Below are positions 19,951 through 29,779 of a stretch of DNA of 64,000 nucleotides, one piece after another. The position numbers were made by a program, and so were the translations under genes. The DNA lies in NCBI RefSeq assembly GCF_000196255.1, contig NC_006370.1:2493411-2557410 (forward strand), given 5' to 3'. The notes beneath the pieces are model-generated. The model was given only the letters and a program-made list of their open reading frames with translations, had not been told where the DNA came from and ran no database searches. Origin of the DNA: Photobacterium profundum SS9 (lineage in GTDB: Bacteria; Pseudomonadota; Gammaproteobacteria; Enterobacterales; Vibrionaceae). Every line of letters begins with the position of its first letter. Position 1 is the first letter of the stretch.

Positions 19951-20110
19951 CTAAATGTGGCGGAGAGATAGGGATTTATTACTCGCAAGCTCGTACCCTT
20001 CGGGCTATTGCCTTTTCGTGCCTTCGGCACGGGCAATGTGCTTTCGCTTCGCTCAGGTGAACCCAATCTAGGATTCTGCATCCCTATCTTATTGGGTAAA
20101 GTCTAGACGT

Positions 20111-20142
20111 AAAAAAGCCGCTAACAGAGTAGCGGCTTTTTT
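20111..20142 (-). terminator. Terminator of tRNA-Ser
   Basis: On the minus strand AAAAAAGCCGCT / AGCGGCTTTTTT, immediately downstream of the tRNA 3' end. Confidence 0.85.
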
Positions 20143-20147
20143 GAATG

Positions 20148-20238
20148 TGGCGGAGAGATAGGGATTTGAACCCTAGAAGGGCTATAAACCCTTGCCGGTT
20201 TTCAAGACCGGTGCTTTCGACCACTCAGCCATCTCTCC
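20148..20238 (-). tRNA. tRNA-Ser(UGA)
   Basis: Read on the minus strand it gives GGAGAGATGG at the 5' end, a long variable arm, a T-arm GGGTTCAAATCCC and an encoded CCA. The anticodon loop CTTGAAA gives UGA. The length of 91 nt is usual for a class II serine tRNA. Confidence 0.95.
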
Positions 20239-20429
20239 ATAGGCGGCAGATAATACGTATCTTCCTCTTTGCTGTAAACTTTTTTTATTAACTATTGGCT
20301 CGACTGCGCAAATTATATATAAAATGATTAAAAAATCGTTCTTTGGCAAAAAATTCACTTATTAATGACAACTTTTGTGTTTCTATATGTCCAATTATTG
20401 AATTTCTTAATATTTACATGTAGACCGAT

Positions 20430-21359
20430 ATGCTTAGCAACATTAGACGTTTTGCAGTTTACTGCTCATTATTTGCTTGCTTACCCTTTGTAAATCTAGC
20501 AAAAGCAAACTCGATATCTCCTTCAGGTAGTTCGTTATGCACCGTTGAAATATCAACGACGAATAGCGTGTGGAAACAGCTTAATAATGCTTGTGATATT
20601 GGCGCTGGATTATGGGGAAACACACCAAAATCAAGTACTGGTAGTTTTTGGATCCAATGTAACTACAGCAGCGCAATTCCAAACAAAAGCTTTTCACGAA
20701 AAGTGAACCTCTTATTTCCTGACAATGCTTATTTGATAGAAGATACTGGTAAATATCGTTGCCTTATTGGTCCCTACTCGACGCACACCAAGGCTATGGG
20801 GGCAAAACAGCAACTTGAAACCCAAAAAATAACAAGCACATTTATACGGCAAACAACAAAAACAATATCTGGTTTAGCGAAGACATCGACATTAAAACCA
20901 ATATCGAAGTCTAAAAACACTCAAATAACGCCAGCCAAAGCACCGAATAATCCCAAGCTAAACACGCTTGTTGAAAATAGAGTTGTACTTAACTCGATTA
21001 TTTACTCTTTTACATTTAATGGATTGCAGTATCACCAGCCCAAAGATATTTACTCGACTGAAAATATGCCACCAATGTTCATCAATGAACAAGACAACTA
21101 TTGGTCGCGTATAAATATTAATAGCGCTCAAAAATGGTGTCGCAATTATGGACTACGGCTTCCTACATATGAAGAAATTGAACTGCTACAAAGCCATGGC
21201 AGACACCTCTTAATGCGATATCGCTGGCCAACAGAAATCAGCTATTGGACTTCATCCGTCAATCCTATCACCAACGAAATAAAGACGTTAAATTTGCGAA
21301 GTGGTAAGTATGATGAATATCGCCCACCCGCGCTTTTATATACAGCGTGTGTTAAATAA
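20430..21359 (+). CDS. Secreted protein with SPOR-like and C-terminal lectin-like/DUF1566-like regions
   Basis: Not a characterised gene. The 309-aa protein starts with a signal peptide (about residues 1-26, ending AKA). The part around residues 100-145 (YRCLIGPYSTHTKAMGAKQQL) resembles a SPOR repeat, which binds denuded peptidoglycan glycan strands at division sites. A Lys/Thr/Pro linker (about 148-185) leads to a C-terminal region with AQKWCRNYGLRLPTYEEIE and YWTSS, the pattern of DUF1566/formylglycine-type lectin-like folds. Six or more Cys suggest disulfides. No good Shine-Dalgarno is visible before the ATG. It stands alone and ends in its own terminator. Periplasmic or outer-surface location is inferred. 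Confidence 0.7.
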   Translation: MLSNIRRFAVYCSLFACLPFVNLAKANSISPSGSSLCTVEISTTNSVWKQLNNACDIGAGLWGNTPKSSTGSFWIQCNYSSAIPNKSFSRKVNLLFPDNAYLIEDTGKYRCLIGPYSTHTKAMGAKQQLETQKITSTFIRQTTKTISGLAKTSTLKPISKSKNTQITPAKAPNNPKLNTLVENRVVLNSIIYSFTFNGLQYHQPKDIYSTENMPPMFINEQDNYWSRININSAQKWCRNYGLRLPTYEEIELLQSHGRHLLMRYRWPTEISYWTSSVNPITNEIKTLNLRSGKYDEYRPPALLYTACVK

Positions 21360-21372
21360 TAAGCCGATGACA

Positions 21373-21408
21373 AATAATAAAGTTAACTGATTTACGTTAA
21401 CTTTATTA
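21373..21408 (+). terminator. Terminator-like hairpin after the SPOR-like gene
   Basis: Perfect 12-bp stem AATAAAGTTAAC / GTTAACTTTATT with an 8-base loop. Confidence 0.65.
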
Positions 21409-21967
21409 CTTGTTCCACATTTTTTTGCTTTATTATCGTGCAGCTGCTACATAAAGAAGGCAACAAAATTCTTTGATTACTCATCTGTAAGAAATCAAAA
21501 AAACGCATATAGCTGCATAACAAACAACGTAACTGCATAGCATTGTTAACATCACTTCATTTGAGTATTCAGCCCTAATCCCGTTATTAATTAAACCAAA
21601 AATATTAGAGTAAACCCTCAATAAAACCTTTTCTTTCCAGTATTATCACTGTCCTTATTTCTCAATATCACTCTGCCTTTTACCATTCCTTCATTATAAA
21701 CACCGCAATTACCCTCATTTAAAAAAGATCAAAACAAGCTGAATAATAACGTTCGCACAAACGCATATAAATTCACAAAAGCAGATTGGTATGTAACTTG
21801 CTAATTATAATGAATTAACGAAAACGTGATCAGAAACCGTCATAAGAATAGACGTTAACGATTCTGTTTCTATACTTGTAACTGTTAACAAGTTATTTAC
21901 ATTTAGATAGCAATATATTCAAAAGCAAACACAACATGCGCTTTTACATTAAACAAGGAAGAAAATA
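21409..21967. other. Promoter region of the amino-acid ABC transporter
   Basis: About 560 AT-rich bases without a supported gene. CAAGGAAG lies just before the ATG at 21968. I see no certain regulator site. Confidence 0.4.
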
Positions 21968-22996
21968 ATGACTAAAAAACCATCAGTACTGCTTGCGGCG
22001 ATAGCCACTACATCAGCACTTTTCGCGGTTAATGCATCAGCAGCTAACACGACCCTAGAAAAGGTAATGAAGCAAGGTTATGTCCAATGTGGTGTGAGTG
22101 CTGGCTTACCAGGCTTCTCAAATCCAAACTCTAAAGGGGAATGGGAAGGGCTAGATGTTGAATTCTGCCAGGCAATCGCAGCAGCAACTGTCGGTGATAA
22201 AACAAAAGTTAAATATATTCCATTAACAGCAAAAGAACGTTTTACTGCACTTCAATCAGGCGAGATTGATGTGTTATCTCGAAACACCACATGGACTCTG
22301 CACCGTGATAGTGCTCTCGGCTTAAACTTTGCTGGTGTTAGCTATTATGACGGCCAAGGGTTTATGGTCAAAAAAGAGTTAGGCGTTTCAAGTGCCAAAG
22401 AACTCGATGGCGCTGCAGTATGTGTTCAATCAGGTACAACGACAGAACTTAACCTTGCCGATTATTTCCGAGTTAATGGCATGAAATATAGCCCAGTTGT
22501 ATTTGATACCGCCCCACAAACATCGAAAGGTTTCGACTCAGGTCGATGTGACGTATTAACCACAGACCAATCAGGATTATATGCACTTCGTCTAAATTTG
22601 GCTGATCCGGCTTCTGCGGTTGTTCTTCCTGAAGTTATTTCTAAAGAACCGCTAGGGCCCGTTGTTCGACAAGGCGATGATCAATGGTTCAATATTGTTA
22701 AGTGGACATTAAGTGCAATGCTTAATGCTGAAGAATACGGTGTTACATCTGCAAACGTCGATAAAATGAAAGAATCAAAAGATCCAAATATTCGTCGTCT
22801 AATCGGTTTAGATGGTCCTAAAGGTAAAGGGCTTGGCCTAAATGATGATTGGGGATACCAAATCGTCAAGCAAGTTGGCAACTATGGTGAAAGCTTCGAA
22901 CGTACTGTTGGTACAGGTTCACCGCTTAAAATCGAACGTGGCTTAAATGCACTTTGGAAAGATGGCGGTATTCAATACGCTGCCCCTATTCGTTAA
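21968..22996 (+). CDS. Amino-acid ABC transporter, periplasmic binding protein (AapJ-like)
   Basis: Periplasmic solute receptor of 342 aa for a general polar amino-acid uptake system. A signal peptide (about residues 1-25, ending NASA) is followed by a type II solute-binding fold: GYVQCGVSAGLPGFS at the N-terminus, then DVLSRNTTWTLHRDS and the ligand-proximal VCVQSGTTTELN segment. The WTLHRD and GTTTELN blocks are characteristic of the AapJ/BztA group rather than of HisJ or GlnH. It is first in a four-gene cluster with two permeases and an ATPase. The usual excess of binding protein would be produced by its place at the head of the transcript. Confidence 0.92.
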   Translation: MTKKPSVLLAAIATTSALFAVNASAANTTLEKVMKQGYVQCGVSAGLPGFSNPNSKGEWEGLDVEFCQAIAAATVGDKTKVKYIPLTAKERFTALQSGEIDVLSRNTTWTLHRDSALGLNFAGVSYYDGQGFMVKKELGVSSAKELDGAAVCVQSGTTTELNLADYFRVNGMKYSPVVFDTAPQTSKGFDSGRCDVLTTDQSGLYALRLNLADPASAVVLPEVISKEPLGPVVRQGDDQWFNIVKWTLSAMLNAEEYGVTSANVDKMKESKDPNIRRLIGLDGPKGKGLGLNDDWGYQIVKQVGNYGESFERTVGTGSPLKIERGLNALWKDGGIQYAAPIR

Positions 22997-23083
22997 TTAC
23001 TAAAATCAATCTACATTATATTAATCGGAGGCAGTAACATTGTTGCTGCCTCCCAACATCTCAATAGGAACTGAGGTTGTTGT

Positions 23084-24295
23084 ATGGCTCCTAAAACAGC
23101 AAAAGCGTTAAATATAGCGGATGTAGCAAGTCCACCTAAGAAACAAAATCTTTTTTATAATCCCACTTTTCGCGCCATTATTTTTCAAATAATTGCTGTA
23201 CTGGGCTTACTTTTCTTTTTTTACAACATCATAAATAACGCACTGGAAAATCTTGATGCACGTGGTATTGCAACAGGATTTGGATTTCTCAACGAAGAAG
23301 CTGGTTTTGGTATTGGCTTAACACTGATCGATTACGATGAAACGTATACTTATGGTCGTACCTTTTTTGTCGGCTTACTAAATACAGCTTTAGTGTCTGT
23401 TTTAGGTATCTTTTTAGCGACAATTATCGGCTTCACAGTCGGTATTGCACGCCTTTCTTCAAACTGGTTAATCAGTCGCTTTGCGGCGTTTTATATCGAA
23501 ATATTTCGTAATATCCCTCTCTTACTACAAATTTTCTTCTGGTACTTTGCAGTACTTCAAGCACTACCTTCACCGCGTCAGAGCCTAAGCATAGGCGAAA
23601 GCTTTTTTATTAATGTACGTGGGCTTTATCTTGCCGGCCCTGTCTTTAACGAAGGTTCTGGTTGGATATTTGCAGCATTAGCTTTAGCGATTGTGCTATC
23701 CATCATATATGCCATTAGATCACATAAAAAACAGCAAGATACAGGGGAGCAATCGCCCGTATTACTCACAACCATAGGTATGGTAATTGGCTTGCCTCTT
23801 ATTGCTTTTTTCGCAGCAGGTATGCCTGTATCGATTGAATATCCAGAACTAAAAGGGTTTAACTTTCGTGGTGGTATCTCGATTTTACCGGAGCTAGCCG
23901 CTTTACTTGTCGCACTTAGCATCTATACCGCCTCTTTCATTGCTGAAATTGTGCGTTCAGGGATTAATGCCGTCAATCATGGGCAAACAGAGGCATCACT
24001 TGCTTTAGGTTTACCACGAAGTAAAACTCTACGCTTGGTCGTTATTCCTCAAGCGATGCGAATCATTATTCCACCTCTTACTAGCCAATATTTAAACCTG
24101 ACCAAAAACTCTTCATTAGCTATGGCTATCGGTTATCCCGATCTTGTGTCTGTTTTTGCAGGCACAACATTAAACCAAACAGGTCAAGCTATTGAAATCA
24201 TTGCTATGACTATGGGGGTTTACCTAAGTTTAAGCTTAACTACGTCATTCTTTATGAATATGTATAACAAGAAAGTCGCTTTAGTGGAGAGGTAA
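23084..24295 (+). CDS. Amino-acid ABC transporter permease (AapQ-like)
   Basis: Inner-membrane permease of 403 aa, longer than ordinary HisQ/HisM-type subunits (about 230 aa), as is typical of AapQ/BztB. N-terminal TM at about residues 28-48, a long insertion between early helices (about 165-290), and the coupling EAA loop with EASLALGLPRSKTLRLVVIPQAMRI near residue 310. It follows the binding-protein gene after 87 bases and precedes the second permease by 4 bases. Confidence 0.92.
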   Translation: MAPKTAKALNIADVASPPKKQNLFYNPTFRAIIFQIIAVLGLLFFFYNIINNALENLDARGIATGFGFLNEEAGFGIGLTLIDYDETYTYGRTFFVGLLNTALVSVLGIFLATIIGFTVGIARLSSNWLISRFAAFYIEIFRNIPLLLQIFFWYFAVLQALPSPRQSLSIGESFFINVRGLYLAGPVFNEGSGWIFAALALAIVLSIIYAIRSHKKQQDTGEQSPVLLTTIGMVIGLPLIAFFAAGMPVSIEYPELKGFNFRGGISILPELAALLVALSIYTASFIAEIVRSGINAVNHGQTEASLALGLPRSKTLRLVVIPQAMRIIIPPLTSQYLNLTKNSSLAMAIGYPDLVSVFAGTTLNQTGQAIEIIAMTMGVYLSLSLTTSFFMNMYNKKVALVER

Positions 24296-24299
24296 TATA

Positions 24300-25397
24300 A
24301 TGAGTCATCATGATTTTCAGCCTGACTTACCACCACCAGCAAATACTGTCGGTATTATTGGATGGTCACGTCAGCACTTATTTTCATCGATAACAAATTC
24401 TATCGTGACCCTTTTCCTCGCTTATTTTGCAATAACAGGATTATGGGCAGTTATTCAATGGGCATTTATAAACGCCGATTGGATTGGTGATACGCGTGAT
24501 GCATGTTCTCGTGATGGAGCATGTTGGGTATTTATTAATGTTCGTTTTGACCAATTCATGTTCGGCTTCTACCCTGCAGACCAACTTTGGCGGCCAAAAC
24601 TGTTTTATTTTACGCTGGCAATTTTCATTTCATTGCTTGTGATAGAAAAAACACCTGGCAGAAAATGGATTTGGTTATTCTTTGTTAATGTTTACCCTTT
24701 CTTTGCTGGCTTCTTATTATACGGCGGTGTATTTGGCCTAGAAGTTGTTGATACCCACTTATGGGGCGGTTTGCTCGTCACACTGGTTATTGCGATTGTA
24801 GGCATTGTGGTTTCACTGCCTATTGGAGTAGCACTCGCCCTTGGTCGACGTTCCGACATGCCGATAATACGTAGCATATGTACCATTTATATCGAGATAT
24901 GGCGTGGTGTACCCCTTATTACCGTATTATTCATGGCTTCTGTACTGCTGCCATTATTTTTAACCTCAGAAATGGAAATGGATAAGCTTTTTCGGGCATT
25001 AATCGGCGTGGTGTTATTTAGCGCCGCCTATATGGCAGAAGTTGTACGGGGTGGATTGCAAGCAATACCTAGAGGTCAATACGAAGCGGCAGATGCGCTG
25101 GGGCTCTCTTATTGGAAAAGCATGTACCTGATTGTGTTGCCGCAAGCCTTAAAGATTACCATCCCTTCCATTGTGAACACCTTTATTGGTCTATTTAAAG
25201 ACACCAGCCTTGTATTGATCATCGGTATGTTCGATGTGTTAGGTATTGGCCAAGCCGCTAACAGCGACCCCGAATGGTTAGGCTTTTCGACAGAAAGTTA
25301 TATTTTTGTCGCTCTCGTTTTTTGGGTTTTCTGTTTCAGTATGTCTCGTTACAGTATTTTTTTAGAAAATAAATTGCACACGGGTCATAAACGATAA
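24300..25397 (+). CDS. Amino-acid ABC transporter permease (AapM-like)
   Basis: Second membrane subunit, 365 aa, pairing with the preceding permease. It has hydrophobic segments from about residue 35, a conserved [13 protein letters not shown] stretch and the EAA loop ([28 protein letters not shown]) near residue 265. Only 4 bases separate it from the upstream permease stop, and 14 bases from the ATPase start, which is tight operon packing. Confidence 0.92.
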   Translation: MSHHDFQPDLPPPANTVGIIGWSRQHLFSSITNSIVTLFLAYFAITGLWAVIQWAFINADWIGDTRDACSRDGACWVFINVRFDQFMFGFYPADQLWRPKLFYFTLAIFISLLVIEKTPGRKWIWLFFVNVYPFFAGFLLYGGVFGLEVVDTHLWGGLLVTLVIAIVGIVVSLPIGVALALGRRSDMPIIRSICTIYIEIWRGVPLITVLFMASVLLPLFLTSEMEMDKLFRALIGVVLFSAAYMAEVVRGGLQAIPRGQYEAADALGLSYWKSMYLIVLPQALKITIPSIVNTFIGLFKDTSLVLIIGMFDVLGIGQAANSDPEWLGFSTESYIFVALVFWVFCFSMSRYSIFLENKLHTGHKR

Positions 25398-25411
25398 GCA
25401 AGGATAGCACT

Positions 25412-26236
25412 ATGACAAGCAGTACGTTGATTGCAAGTAGTAACCTTTCTGGTGGTGAAGCCACTGTGGACGAAACAACAAAGTCGGATCAATCTATTAT
25501 GACCGATACAATGATTGAGCTATCTAACGTTAATAAATGGTATGGGCAATTCCACGTACTAAAAGACATCAATCTAACCGTAGCTAAAGGTGAAAAAATC
25601 GTTATTTGTGGTCCTTCTGGCTCAGGGAAATCAACCTTGATTCGCTGCATTAACCGCCTAGAAGAGCACCAGAAAGGTCAGGTAGTTGTTGCTGGTAACG
25701 AACTAACCGATGATCTTAAAAATATCGAATTAGTACGTAAAGAAGTCGGCATGTGTTTTCAGCACTTCAACCTCTTTCCCCACCTTACCGTATTAGAAAA
25801 TTGTACTCTTGCACCTATTTGGGTGAAAAAAATGCCTCAGAAAGAGGCTGAAACATTAGCGATGAATTACCTTGAACGCGTTAAAATACCCGACCAAGCA
25901 GATAAGTACCCAGGTCAACTCTCTGGCGGACAGCAGCAGCGTGTCGCAATTGCACGTTCGCTATGCATGAACCCGCAAATCATGCTCTTTGATGAGCCTA
26001 CTTCAGCGCTAGATCCTGAAATGGTACGTGAGGTACTAGATGTTATGGTTGAGTTAGCTCATGAAGGTATGACCATGATATGTGTGACGCACGAAATGGG
26101 CTTTGCCCGTCAGGTTGCCGATCGCGTTATCTTTATGGACCGTGGTGAGATCATAGAAGAAAACAATCCTCACGATTTCTTCGACAACCCACAGTCTGAC
26201 CGTACGCAGTTGTTCTTGAGCCAGATACTGCATTAA
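25412..26236 (+). CDS. Amino-acid ABC transporter ATP-binding protein (AapP-like)
   Basis: Cytoplasmic ATPase subunit of the general amino-acid transporter, 274 aa. Walker [11 protein letters not shown]-loop [12 protein letters not shown], signature LSGGQQQR, Walker [13 protein letters not shown], and switch His in CVTHEMGFA are all present. The N-terminus carries about 29 extra Ser/Thr-rich residues before [11 protein letters not shown]. An internal ATG at 25499 is therefore an alternative start, though AAGGATAG upstream of 25412 supports the longer form. It is the last gene of the operon. Confidence 0.93.
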   Translation: MTSSTLIASSNLSGGEATVDETTKSDQSIMTDTMIELSNVNKWYGQFHVLKDINLTVAKGEKIVICGPSGSGKSTLIRCINRLEEHQKGQVVVAGNELTDDLKNIELVRKEVGMCFQHFNLFPHLTVLENCTLAPIWVKKMPQKEAETLAMNYLERVKIPDQADKYPGQLSGGQQQRVAIARSLCMNPQIMLFDEPTSALDPEMVREVLDVMVELAHEGMTMICVTHEMGFARQVADRVIFMDRGEIIEENNPHDFFDNPQSDRTQLFLSQILH

Positions 26237-26622
26237 ATGTAATCGAGCACTAAAAGCGAAGCTTTATTCAGCTTCTGTTTTGCTGCATGATGTAATCTAC
26301 TAATAAAGCAGAACAGTTTGCATATAGAAAATATCTGCATAGCGAAAGGGTTTATTCATAATCACTCGATGAGTGTTACAATGTGCAGCTTGAGGATTTA
26401 TAACCTCATACGAATTTATCGTACGAATGACACTGAAATATTTGTTTACATTTTTACCAAAAAAGATAATGAATTGTTAAGTATCATTCGACTCAAGAAC
26501 TTAGATAGGATGTGTTTGGTCAGTAAATGGTTTTATTACAAGTTAATAGCTTGCAATTATGAACGTTTGCCCTCATATATGTCTTAACAAATATCAACAT
26601 AACTAACCCTAAGGGGACACTT
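26237..26622. other. Spacer between the transporter operon and yccA-like gene
   Basis: A weak hairpin (GAAGC / GCTTC) followed by GTTTTG lies near 26258-26283 and may end the transporter operon. An 89-codon frame inside has no ribosome-binding site or family and is not called. AAGGGGAC precedes the next ATG. Confidence 0.4.
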
Positions 26623-27288
26623 ATGAACGATCGTATAGTGAATCGTACTGGATCTTACGATAGCGTACTTTCAACCAATAAGGTTTTAAGAAACACGTAC
26701 TTCCTACTTTCTCTAACATTGCTTTGGTCTGCGGTTATCGCTGGTACCGCTATGGCAATGAACTTGCCTTACCCAGGAATCATCATTACGTTGGTTGGTT
26801 TCTACGGTCTAATGTTTTTAACTGAAAAGAACAAAGACAGTAGCCTTGGTATCGTATTTACATTCGCATTAACGGGTTTCATGGGTTATACCCTAGGGCC
26901 AATTCTGAACATGTACATTGGCGCAGGTATGGGGCACGCAATTGTTCCTGCTCTAGGCGGTACAGCCCTTACATTTATGGCTTGTTCTGCGTATGCACTA
27001 ACAACTAAGCGTGATCTATCATTCTTGAATGGTATGTTAATGGCTGGTTTTGTTGCGATTATTGTTGCGGTTGTTGCAAACATCTTCCTACAAATACCAA
27101 TGCTTTCATTAGCAATCAGCGGTATGTTTGTTCTGTTCTCTTCAGCGGCGATTCTGCTTACTACGCAGTCAATCATCCGTGGTGGTGAAACAAACTACAT
27201 TTCTGCTACCGTTACGTTATATGTCTCTATCTACAACCTATTCCTAAGCTTGCTACAAATCTTAGGCATCATGGGTAACAACGATTAA
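26623..27288 (+). CDS. yccA: Bax inhibitor-1/YccA family membrane protein
   Basis: A 221-aa integral membrane protein with about seven hydrophobic segments, of the YccA branch of the BI-1/TMBIM family. E. coli YccA is an inner-membrane protein that binds and modulates the FtsH protease. Conserved features are the N-terminal NKVLRNTYFLLSLTLLWSA helix and the final ILGIMGNND tail. The neighbours tusE, acyP and rlmI are the same set as in E. coli, which supports orthology. A clear terminator follows. Confidence 0.9.
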   Translation: MNDRIVNRTGSYDSVLSTNKVLRNTYFLLSLTLLWSAVIAGTAMAMNLPYPGIIITLVGFYGLMFLTEKNKDSSLGIVFTFALTGFMGYTLGPILNMYIGAGMGHAIVPALGGTALTFMACSAYALTTKRDLSFLNGMLMAGFVAIIVAVVANIFLQIPMLSLAISGMFVLFSSAAILLTTQSIIRGGETNYISATVTLYVSIYNLFLSLLQILGIMGNND

Positions 27289-27323
27289 TCACTTTTATTA
27301 GTGAATCGTTAAATAGATAATAG

Positions 27324-27350
27324 AAAGCGTCCGAAATGGACGCTTTTTTA
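27324..27350 (+). terminator. Terminator after yccA
   Basis: AAAGCGTCC / GGACGCTTT stem with a 5-base loop and T-run. Confidence 0.9.
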
Positions 27351-27441
27351 TTGCCTGCAATTTACATGATTTTTCCATTTCTACTTGCAGCACCGTGTTC
27401 GAATCACTATCCTTTCTGCGATCCGAATATCGAGGCGCATC

Positions 27442-27771
27442 ATGCTTGAAATTAATGGCAAACAAATAGAAACCGACGCTCAGGGTTACCTTAAGAACGT
27501 TGATGATTGGTCGAGAGATATTGTTCCCCTGCTCGCGCAAGATGAAGGTATTGAGTTATCTGAGGCACATTGGGAAGTGATTCTCTTTGTAAGAGAATTT
27601 TATTTAGAATTTAACACTTCACCCGCTATTCGTATGCTTGTAAAAGCAATGGCGAAAAAATACGGCGAAGAAAAAGGTAGCTCTCGTTATCTTTACAAAC
27701 TCTTTATCAAAGGGCCAGCGAAGCAAGCAACAAAACTTGCTGGCTTACCAAAACCCGTAAAATGTATCTAA
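27442..27771 (+). CDS. tusE: Sulfurtransferase TusE (DsrC family)
   Basis: Small sulfur carrier of 109 aa that accepts persulfide sulfur from the TusBCD complex and passes it to MnmA for 2-thiouridine formation at the wobble base of tRNAs. The penultimate cysteine of the C-terminus (KPVKCI) is the catalytic sulfur carrier. Core DsrC features such as [25 protein letters not shown] and [17 protein letters not shown] are present. I place the start at ATG 27442 with GAGGCG upstream; the longer TTG frame from 27385 has no homologous residues. Confidence 0.93.
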   Translation: MLEINGKQIETDAQGYLKNVDDWSRDIVPLLAQDEGIELSEAHWEVILFVREFYLEFNTSPAIRMLVKAMAKKYGEEKGSSRYLYKLFIKGPAKQATKLAGLPKPVKCI

Positions 27772-27803
27772 CACCTTTGCTGGATACATGAATAAACACT
27801 AAA

Positions 27804-27842
27804 AACAGGGCGCTAAGTTATTCAATCAGCCCTGTTGTTTCT
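27804..27842 (+). terminator. Terminator after tusE
   Basis: AACAGGGC / GCCCTGTT stem with a 17-base loop, then GTTTCTTTT. Confidence 0.7.
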
Positions 27843-27899
27843 TTTATTCCACCCTCTTAATTTCCACTCGCACTATTTGTTTGATCTATAAAAACCATG

Positions 27900-28172
27900 T
27901 TATTTGATTTCGAATCCATCAATATGTCGCCATTCAATGATTTCAGCGTCGATATTGTCAACCCTTGACGTTTTAGGCCCACTTTCTAACCAAGCCAGCA
28001 ACTTATTCACGTTAGCTTCACTTCCACACGCTAGCACTTCAACGCTTCCATCTGGTAGGTTCATCGCATAACCACTCAAACCACCTTGTAAACCTTCATG
28101 AGCGGTATGAAATCTGAACCCAACCCCTTGAACTATTCCTTTAACGCTTGCCTTTACACAAATCTGTGACAT
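27900..28172 (-). CDS. Acylphosphatase
   Basis: A 90-aa enzyme that hydrolyses the carboxyl-phosphate bond of acyl phosphates. The signature VKGIVQGVGFRFHT contains the catalytic Arg, and GLSGYAMNLPDGSVEV holds the catalytic Asn region. It lies convergent with tusE and divergent from the chemoreceptor gene, where the E. coli block has yccX. Length and motifs are typical. Confidence 0.93.
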   Translation of the reverse strand: MSQICVKASVKGIVQGVGFRFHTAHEGLQGGLSGYAMNLPDGSVEVLACGSEANVNKLLAWLESGPKTSRVDNIDAEIIEWRHIDGFEIK

Positions 28173-28266
28173 ATATCACCTCAAGGATTTTACAAACCAA
28201 CCGATAACGACTTATATAGTAAATTGTCATTAGACAGTCGTATTCTTCGTTAATCAGGACACCAAT

Positions 28267-29667
28267 ATGAAAGAAGTCGCGTTTCGATGGATTGATAAGT
28301 ACCTCATTCATTTAAAGATACAAGAAAAGTTTTATCTTTTATTTCTTCTGCCTTTAATTGCCATTATCAGTGTTAGTGCCATTTTAGTCGATGCAGCTAA
28401 TGAACAACGTATTGAAATCACGACAAACCAACTCAATACAGCAACAGCATTATTATCAAAATACAATGTTAACCAATCAGATGCTGTCTCATTACTTGCT
28501 AATAGTGGATTAAAACTTGGGAATGGTGAAATTTCTTCAACCGTTTCTAACATGAACTATGTAATATCAGCGATTGATCCGTCCAGTATCTATAGCTACC
28601 TGTCTACCACACAAATCAGCTTTACGATTCTGCTGCTTGTTGTTGTATTAGCCTGTGTCTATTTCATAATGACATTCATCGGTGGCGCGATGTTCACCAT
28701 GAACAGAGCCCTCGCTAATTTGGCCGATGGCGACTTAACACAGCGTATGAACTTCTTTCAAGTGCGCGACGAGTTCAGCACCATTGCCATTACCATAGAC
28801 CGCGTAGCTGATCGTGAACAAAAATTGGTTCAAGCCACACAAGAAGCAACAGCAATGATGCAGCAAATTAGTAGTGACCTGCGTCAACGTAGCCATCAAA
28901 GTGAAAACCTTTCAGCAAGCCAGCAGCAACATTTAGATTCATTAGCCAGCGCAACAGAAGAAATGGCGACATCAATCCGTGAAGTGGCTACTCACGCTCA
29001 TCAAACATCGGATCAAACCCGAGAAGCACAAGAAATGTCTGAGCTTGGTCGCACACAAGTGGGTGAAACAAAATCGGCCATTTCTACGCTTTCGAGTGAA
29101 ATTAATTTAGCAGCGAGTGCTGTCTCTGAACTCGACAATAATGCAACAAAGATAAACGACGTTGTCACAACAATTAATGGCATATCTCAACAGACGAACC
29201 TATTAGCATTAAACGCAGCGATTGAAGCGGCACGTGCTGGTGAGCAAGGTCGTGGCTTTGCTGTTGTTGCTGATGAAGTACGTACCCTTGCAGGACGCAC
29301 ACAAAGTGCAACCGTTGAAATTCAACAAATGATTGAATCCTTACAGCAAAACAGCCAGCAGTTAATGTCGGTAATGAATAATACCGTTAAAAATGCTCAG
29401 CAAAGTGAGCAGTTAATGGATTCTGTCGATAATGAAATCAGCCAAATTACAGAACGTAATCAGCAGATATCTGATCGCAGTACAGAAATTGCTGCCGCCG
29501 CAGAACAACAAGGTGCAGTGGCAGATAATATTGCCTCTAGCGTCGAGCAAGTACGCGAGCAGTCACGTCAGGTTTGTGACGTGATTTCTCAATCAAGTAC
29601 AGAGATTGATCGACTCAACCAACAAGCAGAAGTGCTTGAATCTTTGATGAGAGGTCTTAAAGCTTAA
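28267..29667 (+). CDS. Methyl-accepting chemotaxis protein
   Basis: Transmembrane chemoreceptor of 466 aa. TM1 at about residues 20-40, a short periplasmic part of about 75 residues, TM2 at about 115-140, HAMP (about 140-195), then a long coiled-coil signalling domain. The hairpin tip is nearly invariant: [40 protein letters not shown] near residues 300-340. Methylation-type Gln/Glu pairs flank it. The periplasmic part is too short for Cache or 4HB folds and lacks an evident ligand pocket, so the signal may be sensed at the membrane. It interrupts the acyP-rlmI neighbourhood. Confidence 0.93.
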   Translation: MKEVAFRWIDKYLIHLKIQEKFYLLFLLPLIAIISVSAILVDAANEQRIEITTNQLNTATALLSKYNVNQSDAVSLLANSGLKLGNGEISSTVSNMNYVISAIDPSSIYSYLSTTQISFTILLLVVVLACVYFIMTFIGGAMFTMNRALANLADGDLTQRMNFFQVRDEFSTIAITIDRVADREQKLVQATQEATAMMQQISSDLRQRSHQSENLSASQQQHLDSLASATEEMATSIREVATHAHQTSDQTREAQEMSELGRTQVGETKSAISTLSSEINLAASAVSELDNNATKINDVVTTINGISQQTNLLALNAAIEAARAGEQGRGFAVVADEVRTLAGRTQSATVEIQQMIESLQQNSQQLMSVMNNTVKNAQQSEQLMDSVDNEISQITERNQQISDRSTEIAAAAEQQGAVADNIASSVEQVREQSRQVCDVISQSSTEIDRLNQQAEVLESLMRGLKA

Positions 29668-29688
29668 TAAACTGTAACTGTTTATCTC

Positions 29689-29713
29689 AAGCCGCCTATT
29701 TTGGCGGCTTTTT
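29689..29713 (+). terminator. Terminator after the chemoreceptor
   Basis: AAGCCGCC / GGCGGCTT stem with a 6-base loop and T-run. Confidence 0.85.
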
Positions 29714-29779
29714 CATTTGCTTTTAATGATTAGCAGCAACATAATACGCCCCCATTCGATTTCCTTAACTGGGCATGTC

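Larger units (their letters stand above)
19731..20155. repeat. Decayed tandem duplication of the tRNA-Ser 3' flank
   Basis: A stretch of about 134 bases recurs with a 291-base offset (19731-19864 and about 20022-20155). Each copy contains a GAACCCAATCTAGG stretch, the tRNA terminator hairpin (ACCGCT / AGCGGC) and the tRNA 3'-end complement TGGCGGAG. A third fragment at 19958-19977 matches the tRNA-Ser 3' end over 20 bases and then diverges. Only one intact tRNA remains. It reads as the relic of a formerly tandem tRNA array that has decayed. Confidence 0.7.

Noticed and set aside
19854..20060. 68-codon plus-strand frame next to tRNA-Ser
   Set aside because: Lies within the decayed tRNA duplication and its terminator hairpins.
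21409..21967. Riboswitch upstream of the amino-acid ABC operon
   Set aside because: No recognisable lysine, glycine or glutamine aptamer pattern in the leader.
26318..26587. 89-codon plus-strand frame
   Set aside because: No Shine-Dalgarno, no family similarity, TTG-type start, and low-complexity AT-rich content between two well-defined genes.
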